Shown here: positions 6,154-10,199 of the stretch, in pieces | Layout of the letters: each line of letters opens with the position of its first letter | Position numbering within the stretch: the stretch's first letter is position 1 | Source: RYN-431 sp036388295 | GTDB lineage: Bacteria; Planctomycetota; Phycisphaerae; Tepidisphaerales; Tepidisphaeraceae | Assembly: GCA_036388295.1 (NCBI GenBank) | Contig: DASVSC010000269.1 | Span: forward strand, 1 to 10,199 | Direction: 5' to 3' | DNA: 10,199 nt | Notes under the pieces: generated by a model | Told to the model about the DNA's origin: nothing | The model's input: only the letters and a program-made list of their open reading frames with translations | Databases searched by the model: none | Translations under genes and position numbers: made by a program

Positions 6154-7317
6154 TCAACGAACGCCGTACAGGATTTCCATCGTCAGCTGGTCCAGTTTCT
6201 CGTACGGCAGTGCGGCCTTGGCCAGTTCGACGCGGTCGAGCGGGGCTTCCTGCAGCTTTTTGGCGTTGCCGTCGCTGAACTTTTTGGTCAGCTTGCTCAT
6301 CATGATGTCTTCGACGTTGATCTGCTTGAGCAGGCCCTGGATTTCCGCGTCGGCGTTCCAGGCGCGGGCCTTTTCACGCAGGATCATGTAGGTCCGCATG
6401 CACCCCTTGGCGAACTCCTTGACGTCCTCGTAATTGCTCTGGCGGTAGGCGTGGGCGTCGAACTGGCGCGGGCCGTCGTACTTCATGTCGTCGAGCAGTT
6501 TGACGAGGAAGAAGGCGTGCTTGGGGTTGGCGGATCCGAAGCGGAAGTCCTGGTCGTACCGGCCGAACTCCTGGTCGTTCAGGTCGATGTGGAACAGCTT
6601 CTTCATCTCCAGGGCAGCAGCGACCTGGTGGACGAAGTTCAGGCCGGCCATGTGCTCGTGTGCGACTTCCGGGTTCACGCCGAACAGTTCCGGACGGTCC
6701 AGGCTGGGGATGAAGCCGAGGTAACTGCCGGTGACGGCGAAATAGATGTGCCCGCGCGGCTCGTTCGGTTTGGCTTCGAAGGCGAACTTGTAGCCGTAGC
6801 CCTGGCTGACCGAATACTCGGCCAGAAAGTTCATCGCCTCACGGAAACGCTTGATGGCATCGACCGGGCTTTTGGTGGCGTCCGTTTCCACGCCCTCACG
6901 GCCGCCCCAGAAGACGTAAATCTTCGCGCCGAACTCCGCGCCCAAGTCCATGGCCCGCATCGTTTTCTGGATGGCGTAGGCCCGCACCTTGGCGTTGTTG
7001 CTGGTGAACGCGCCGTCCTTGAACACCGCGTCGGAGAAAAGGTTGGTGGTCGCCATGGGGACGGCTAAACCGTTGTCTTTAATGCCCTTGCGGAACTCTT
7101 TCTTGATCTCGGCCGCCTGCTCGGGCGTTGCGTCGATGGGGATCAGGTCGTTGTCGTGGAAATTGACGCCGTACGCGCCGCAGTCGCCGATCAGGTCGCA
7201 GATCGAACGGACGTCCAGCGCCTCGCGCGTCGGCCCGCCGAACGGATCGCGGCCGACGTTGCCGACGGTCCAGAGGCCGAATGTGAACTTCAGTTTTTTG
7301 TCCGGTTCGAACGCCAT
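6154..7317 (-). CDS. xylA: Xylose isomerase (class I, Streptomyces-type)
   Basis: This cytoplasmic TIM-barrel enzyme interconverts D-xylose and D-xylulose, and also glucose and fructose, using two divalent metal ions. The 387-residue product has the length of the short actinobacterial class, and the active-site positions coincide with Streptomyces numbering. H54 (FHDND) is for ring opening and W137 is in YVFWGGREG. E181 and K183 are in EAKPNEPRG. The metal ligands are E217, H220, D245, D255, D257 and D287. One difference from the form I remember is N56 where Streptomyces has Asp; D57, the partner of H54, is kept. Translation start: AAGGAG lies seven bases before ATG 7317-7315. It follows pyrE after 92 bases. 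No xylulokinase, transporter or regulator is in the window, so it is not in a recognisable xylose operon. Confidence 0.97.
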   Translation of the reverse strand: MAFEPDKKLKFTFGLWTVGNVGRDPFGGPTREALDVRSICDLIGDCGAYGVNFHDNDLIPIDATPEQAAEIKKEFRKGIKDNGLAVPMATTNLFSDAVFKDGAFTSNNAKVRAYAIQKTMRAMDLGAEFGAKIYVFWGGREGVETDATKSPVDAIKRFREAMNFLAEYSVSQGYGYKFAFEAKPNEPRGHIYFAVTGSYLGFIPSLDRPELFGVNPEVAHEHMAGLNFVHQVAAALEMKKLFHIDLNDQEFGRYDQDFRFGSANPKHAFFLVKLLDDMKYDGPRQFDAHAYRQSNYEDVKEFAKGCMRTYMILREKARAWNADAEIQGLLKQINVEDIMMSKLTKKFSDGNAKKLQEAPLDRVELAKAALPYEKLDQLTMEILYGVR

Positions 7318-7409
7318 CTCGCGGCTCCTTATGCCTGTGAAAGTGGGTCGGCAGTGTCCGCGAAAGGCGTGGGCGATTCAAGATGGGCCGGAAATCACGC
7401 GACAAACCG

Positions 7410-7940
7410 TCATCGCGGGGCGCCCAATCCCAATTCTTCGGTCGTCACCAGTGCGTCCATGGTGTACCCGGCCGCTTCGATGTTCTGACGGGCACCTTCC
7501 ATCCGGTCGATCACGCCGACGATTTTGACGACTTTGGCCCCCGCCTCGGTCAGGCTGGCGACGGCTTCCAGCACCGCCCCGCCGGTGGTCAGTACGTCTT
7601 CGACGACCAGCACGCGGTCACCGGGGTTGAGGACGCCTTCAATGCGCTTGGTGGTGCCGTATTCTTTGGCGGCCTTGCGGACCATGACGAACGGCTTGTT
7701 CGCCGCCATCGCCGTGGCGGCGGCGAGGCAGACGGCCCCGAGTTCTGGGCCCGCGATGCGGTCGACGTCGGCCGTCACGTGCTCGGCGAACAGCTCGCCC
7801 AGAGCCTTCAGCACGTCCGGCTGCGTCTCAAAGCGGTATTTGTCGACGTAATACTTGCTCTTTTTGCCGCTGCGGAGCGTGAACTCGCCGTGCAGAACGG
7901 CCAATGATTTAATGCGCTCGACGAGTTGCTCACGGGTCAT
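7410..7940 (-). CDS. pyrE: Orotate phosphoribosyltransferase
   Basis: PyrE transfers phosphoribose from PRPP to orotate to give OMP, the fifth step of pyrimidine synthesis. From ATG 7940-7938 the protein has 176 residues. The PRPP-binding motif VLVVEDVLTTGGA is at 110-122, with E114/D115 as its acidic pair. The catalytic flexible loop RKAAKEYGT is at 88-96. SGKKSKYYVDKY at 24-35 is the OPRT N-terminal signature. Length and the MTREQLVERI start fit the shorter Thermus/archaeal-type PyrE. An upstream GTG at 8003 in the same frame would place the N-terminus inside a dispersed repeat and is rejected. No clear Shine-Dalgarno is seen before the chosen ATG. Other phosphoribosyltransferases share the PRPP motif, but the N-terminal signature favours PyrE. 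Confidence 0.93.
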   Translation of the reverse strand: MTREQLVERIKSLAVLHGEFTLRSGKKSKYYVDKYRFETQPDVLKALGELFAEHVTADVDRIAGPELGAVCLAAATAMAANKPFVMVRKAAKEYGTTKRIEGVLNPGDRVLVVEDVLTTGGAVLEAVASLTEAGAKVVKIVGVIDRMEGARQNIEAAGYTMDALVTTEELGLGAPR

Positions 7941-7988
7941 GCCGCCGATTCTGCCGACAGGCGGGCGGGCGTCAAACTTCAGGAGGGA

Positions 7989-8135
7989 TGAACCACGAAG
8001 CACACGAAGGACGCGAAGAGACGTCCGACACTCATGGCCAGCACTCTAATTCATCTTATTAGAGCAAATGAGAAGCACAGGGCGGGAGGCGGACGCGGAG
8101 AATCTCTTCGCGTCCTTCGCGTGCTTCGTGGTTCA
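7989..8135. repeat. Palindromic dispersed repeat, copy 2 (33-bp arms)
   Basis: The left arm 7989-8021 (starting TGAACCACGAAGCACACG) and the right arm 8103-8135 (ending GTGCTTCGTGGTTCA) are inverted copies with one mismatch in 33. Further symmetry lies inside: CGTCCG (8022-8027) against CGGACG (8090-8095), and a central hairpin CTCTAAT-TCATCTT-ATTAGAG at 8044-8064. The element lies between the small exported-protein gene (12 bases past its stop) and pyrE. It is related to copy 1 in arms and interior. Its right end lies nearest the gene end in both cases. It fills most of the 207-base gap 7941-8147. Confidence 0.88.
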
Positions 8136-8147
8136 CTTTCTGCGTCT

Positions 8148-8474
8148 TCAACGGAACTGGATCTGCGTGCTCCCCCACGACCCGCGGCCGAAGCCGTGCC
8201 AGCCGTAGCCGTGGCCGCCGTAGCCCCAGCCGTAGCCGATGTAGCCGGGGGCGGGATCGGTGTAACGCATGGCGTAGTCGCGCTCGGCGGAAGGGCCGGC
8301 CGGCGTCGGGTTCGGCTGGGCGAACTTCGGGACGAACGTCGGCTGACGCGGGTCGATCAGGGCGGGCCGGCTGATCGGGACGGCGGGCGTGGTCGGGGCC
8401 ATGGGCTTGGGGCGTGTCTCCGGCTCGGCGGCAACCGACGCGGCGCATAACAGCAGTATTCCCATAAACTTCAT
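8148..8474 (-). CDS. Small exported Pro-rich, Gly/Tyr-rich protein of unknown function
   Basis: I do not recognise the family. From ATG 8474-8472 the product has 108 residues. Residues 1-16 (MKFMGILLLCAASVAA) look like a Sec signal peptide cut by signal peptidase I near A16. The Cys is preceded by Leu, which does not fit a lipobox. Residues about 22-62 are Pro-rich, and 77-100 are a Gly/Tyr/Trp/His-rich low-complexity stretch (GYIGYGWGYGGHGYGWHG). It is probably periplasmic or surface-exposed. The start is fixed by GGAGG six bases before the ATG; the GTG one codon upstream would be too close. It is divergent from htpX and is followed by repeat copy 2. Confidence 0.75.
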   Translation of the reverse strand: MKFMGILLLCAASVAAEPETRPKPMAPTTPAVPISRPALIDPRQPTFVPKFAQPNPTPAGPSAERDYAMRYTDPAPGYIGYGWGYGGHGYGWHGFGRGSWGSTQIQFR

Positions 8475-8536
8475 CACCGGCCTCCGTCAAAAGCATAAAC
8501 CTGCCGACGGTTCAAAAACACGACCCTTTTTCTAAC

Positions 8537-8564
8537 GTGACACGGTCGACAGGATGCGTATTTA
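8537..8564 (+). promoter_or_regulatory. Possible promoter for htpX
   Basis: GTGACA (8537-8542, five of six -35 consensus bases) and TATTTA (8559-8564, weak -10) are 16 bases apart, about 27 bases before ATG 8591. The divergent gap 8475-8590 must carry promoters for both directions. For the minus-strand gene I saw no pair worth naming. Confidence 0.25.
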
Positions 8565-8590
8565 TTGTCGTCACAAAAGGTACACGAACT

Positions 8591-9454
8591 ATGGGAAACA
8601 CAGTCTTTAACAATGTCAAAACGGTAATGCTGCTGGCGGTGCTCAGCGGCATGATTCTGATGGCGGGGTACGCCATCGGCGGGCAAGGCGGCGTCATGAT
8701 CGCCTTGATTTTCACCGCCGTCATGAACTTCGGCTCTTACTTCTTCTCCGATAAGCTGGCCCTGGCCAGCATGCAGGCGACGGAAGTCGGGCCTGACCAT
8801 CCGCTCTACAAGATCGTGGAGCCGCTGGCGATGCGGGGCAACATGCCGATGCCGCGGGTGTATGTCAGCCCGCAGATGGCCCCCAACGCTTTCGCGACCG
8901 GCCGAAACCCGTCGCACGCGGCGGTCTGCGCCACCGAAGGCCTGCTGCAGACGCTGAACCGAAACGAAATCGCCGGCGTCATGGCGCACGAACTGGCGCA
9001 CGTGAAGCACCGGGACATCCTGATCACCACCGTGGCCGCGACGATCGGCGGTGCCATCAGCTTCATGGGCAACATGATGATGTGGAACAGCATGTTCGGC
9101 GGCAATAACAGCGACGAAGAGGACAGCGGTCCGCTCGGCGCGCTCGGCGGCATCCTGTTCATGATCCTCGGCCCGATCGCCGCGGCCGTGATCCAAATGG
9201 CCATCAGCCGGCAGCGTGAGTACGCCGCCGACACCGAAGGCGCCCGCCTGGCCGGCGACCCGATGCACCTGGCCAGCGCCTTGCACAAGATCCATCACAT
9301 GGCCGACCGGATTCCGATGGACGTGAACCCGGCGTTCAACGCCCTGATGATCGCCGAGCCGCGGAACTTCTCCGCCCGCCTCGCCGGCCTGTTCAGCACG
9401 CACCCGCCGCTGGAAAAGCGGATGCTGAACCTGATCGGCCGCGAGCAGCTCTAA
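8591..9454 (+). CDS. htpX: HtpX family membrane zinc metalloprotease
   Basis: HtpX is an inner-membrane M48 peptidase whose cytosolic active site cuts damaged or misfolded membrane proteins. From ATG 8591 the protein has 287 residues, the usual size. Two N-terminal helices are at about 11-29 and 34-52. The zinc site HELAHVKHRD is at 133-142: H133 and H137 are ligands and E134 is the catalytic base. Two more hydrophobic segments are at about 143-163 and 184-205. The third ligand E210 is in SRQREYAAD. The C-terminal FSTHPPLEKRM (268-278) and NAFATGRNP (99-107) are family signatures. The start MGNTVFNN was preferred over an in-frame GTG at 8537, because that would add 18 residues before the first helix and overlap the putative promoter. 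AAAAGG ending ten bases upstream is a weak ribosome site. Confidence 0.96.
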   Translation: MGNTVFNNVKTVMLLAVLSGMILMAGYAIGGQGGVMIALIFTAVMNFGSYFFSDKLALASMQATEVGPDHPLYKIVEPLAMRGNMPMPRVYVSPQMAPNAFATGRNPSHAAVCATEGLLQTLNRNEIAGVMAHELAHVKHRDILITTVAATIGGAISFMGNMMMWNSMFGGNNSDEEDSGPLGALGGILFMILGPIAAAVIQMAISRQREYAADTEGARLAGDPMHLASALHKIHHMADRIPMDVNPAFNALMIAEPRNFSARLAGLFSTHPPLEKRMLNLIGREQL

Positions 9455-9459
9455 GCGAC

Positions 9460-10038
9460 ATGGATGATCTGCCTGCGCAACACCACTCATCGCCCGGCAC
9501 CAAGTCGCCGGGCGATGTCGTGCGCCTGCAAATTCTTCGCGGCGAGCGATTCATTGGTGCCTTGATGGCCGGCGTGCTCTTGCTGGGTTGTTTTGATTTT
9601 GCTGTTACCCGATACGCGAAGTGGAATTTTCCCTTCCCGCCCAAGGCCGCTGCCGGATGGTTGCTGATAGGCGGCACGATCGCTGTGGCGATCGTGCTGC
9701 TACTGCGACTTCGCCGATCCCGCGATCTTCTTCAATTCGACACGTCCGGCGTCACCATTTTCGAAAACGCTTTACCCGGCCACGCCCAACATGTGCCGTG
9801 GAACGATGTAGCGGCCGTTCAGAAAGCGAATGTTCGGTCTCGATTTTCTTCTGGACGCTATCGGCGTGAAGACGTCATTGAAGTTCTGTTCCATCCACAT
9901 GTCAGGTTGGGATCAGTGTCCGGCCACTTTCTGGTCTATCCCCAAGAGCAATCGCTCATCATTCAGCTTCGCTGGCCGAACGCGAACGGTGATGTGCTGC
10001 TAGACCGTATCGTCGCAACGATGCCACTACGGCGGTAG
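9460..10038 (+). CDS. Two-helix membrane protein with possible PH-like domain, unknown function
   Basis: I do not recognise a named family. The 192-residue protein starts five bases after the htpX stop codon, so the two are probably translated from one mRNA. After a polar N-terminus of about 30 residues, hydrophobic helices are predicted at 31-50 and 64-83. LRLRRSRD follows on the cytoplasmic side by the positive-inside rule. Residues about 90-187 are soluble. Their start, LLQFDTSGVTIFENALPG...HVPWNDVAAV, has the pattern of bacterial PH-like domains (strand, turn, strand, then W-x-D-hydrophobic). That is a pattern impression, not an alignment. Coupling to htpX suggests a membrane-related role, possibly accessory to the protease. 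Confidence 0.75.
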   Translation: MDDLPAQHHSSPGTKSPGDVVRLQILRGERFIGALMAGVLLLGCFDFAVTRYAKWNFPFPPKAAAGWLLIGGTIAVAIVLLLRLRRSRDLLQFDTSGVTIFENALPGHAQHVPWNDVAAVQKANVRSRFSSGRYRREDVIEVLFHPHVRLGSVSGHFLVYPQEQSLIIQLRWPNANGDVLLDRIVATMPLRR

Positions 10039-10050
10039 GGCGGAAGCGGC

Positions 10051-10061
10051 GGGCAGTGCCC
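10051..10061. repeat. Short palindrome GGGCAGTGCCC after the PH-like gene
   Basis: A GGGCA-G-TGCCC palindrome lies 13 bases past the stop codon, flanked by GTAGG (10035-10039) and CCTAC (10064-10068). The phrase GGGCAGTGCCCATCCTAC is familiar to me as a dispersed repeat in planctomycete and other genomes; this is recollection only. It may mark the transcript end. The rest of the 99-base gap shows nothing else clear. Confidence 0.4.
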
Positions 10062-10137
10062 ATCCTACGGCAGAACGGCGATTTCCTTATCCCGTTGAAT
10101 CCGACCGGACAGGCAAACTGCGGCCTAGGATTCGACC

Positions 10138-10199
10138 ATGCGACTGGCCCGCTTTGTCAGTTTTCTTGTCGTCGCAGGCGTCACAAGTACCGCGGTCGC
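10138..10199 (+). CDS. Start of a probable exported protein (cut by window edge)
   Basis: ATG at 10138 opens a frame that begins MRLARFVSFLVVAGVTSTAV and continues to the edge. Positively charged residues followed by a hydrophobic run look like a signal peptide or membrane anchor. AGGA lies seven bases before the ATG. Only about 20 codons are visible, so no function can be given and the reading could be fortuitous. Confidence 0.5.
   Translation, partial: MRLARFVSFLVVAGVTSTAV

Noticed and set aside
5914..7068. Long plus-strand open frame (384 codons) opposite xylA
   Set aside because: It is antisense to a fully convincing xylose isomerase, starts inside the terC leader and repeat copy 1, and has the composition expected of a GC-rich antisense shadow.
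6001..8135. CRISPR array or insertion sequence based on the repeated AACCACGAAG units
   Set aside because: The units are paired inverted arms, 2 kb apart, with no regular spacers, no cas gene and no transposase between them.
8474..9490. Long minus-strand open frame (338 codons) opposite htpX
   Set aside because: HtpX on the plus strand has all its catalytic motifs; this frame has no recognisable domain and is His/Arg/Gln-rich as antisense shadows are.

Overview
The window is GC-rich, gene-dense bacterial chromosome. A planctomycete, perhaps of the Phycisphaerae, is my best guess. It rests on the AACCACGAAG-type dispersed inverted repeats, which I associate with planctomycete genomes, on the GC content, and on the mix of families. 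This is inference; the sequence holds no rRNA or other phylogenetic marker.

From position 1 to about 8474 every gene lies on the minus strand. In transcription order they are: a small exported protein (8474-8148), pyrE orotate phosphoribosyltransferase (7940-7410), xylA xylose isomerase (7317-6154), a TerC-family membrane protein (5820-4945), a tiny glycine-rich membrane-anchored protein resembling the C-terminal part of YgiB/DUF1190 (4850-4587), a YgiC/YjfC-like glutathionylspermidine-synthase-type ATP-grasp ligase (4570-3449), guaA GMP synthase (3402-1858), and a membrane protein with a spermidine-synthase-like domain that runs off the left edge (1764-1). To the right of a divergent intergenic region, the plus strand carries htpX (8591-9454), a two-helix membrane protein with a possible PH-like domain (9460-10038), and the first codons of a probable exported protein (10138 to the edge).

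Most of the content is housekeeping: nucleotide synthesis (guaA, pyrE), sugar isomerisation (xylA) and membrane quality control (htpX). The less ordinary part is 3449-5820, where a TerC protein, a reduced YgiB-like protein and a YgiC-like ligase follow each other. The last two reproduce, in small form, the E. coli ygiB-ygiC and yjfM-yjfC gene order.

The noncoding DNA is also structured. Two related palindromic elements with 31-33 bp arms (6001-6142 and 7989-8135) each begin 11-12 bases past the stop codon of a minus-strand gene. A 14-bp-stem hairpin follows guaA. The terC leader can fold into a nested stem (5993-5908). I saw no transposase, CRISPR array, tRNA, rRNA or defence island, and no clearly novel multi-gene system.
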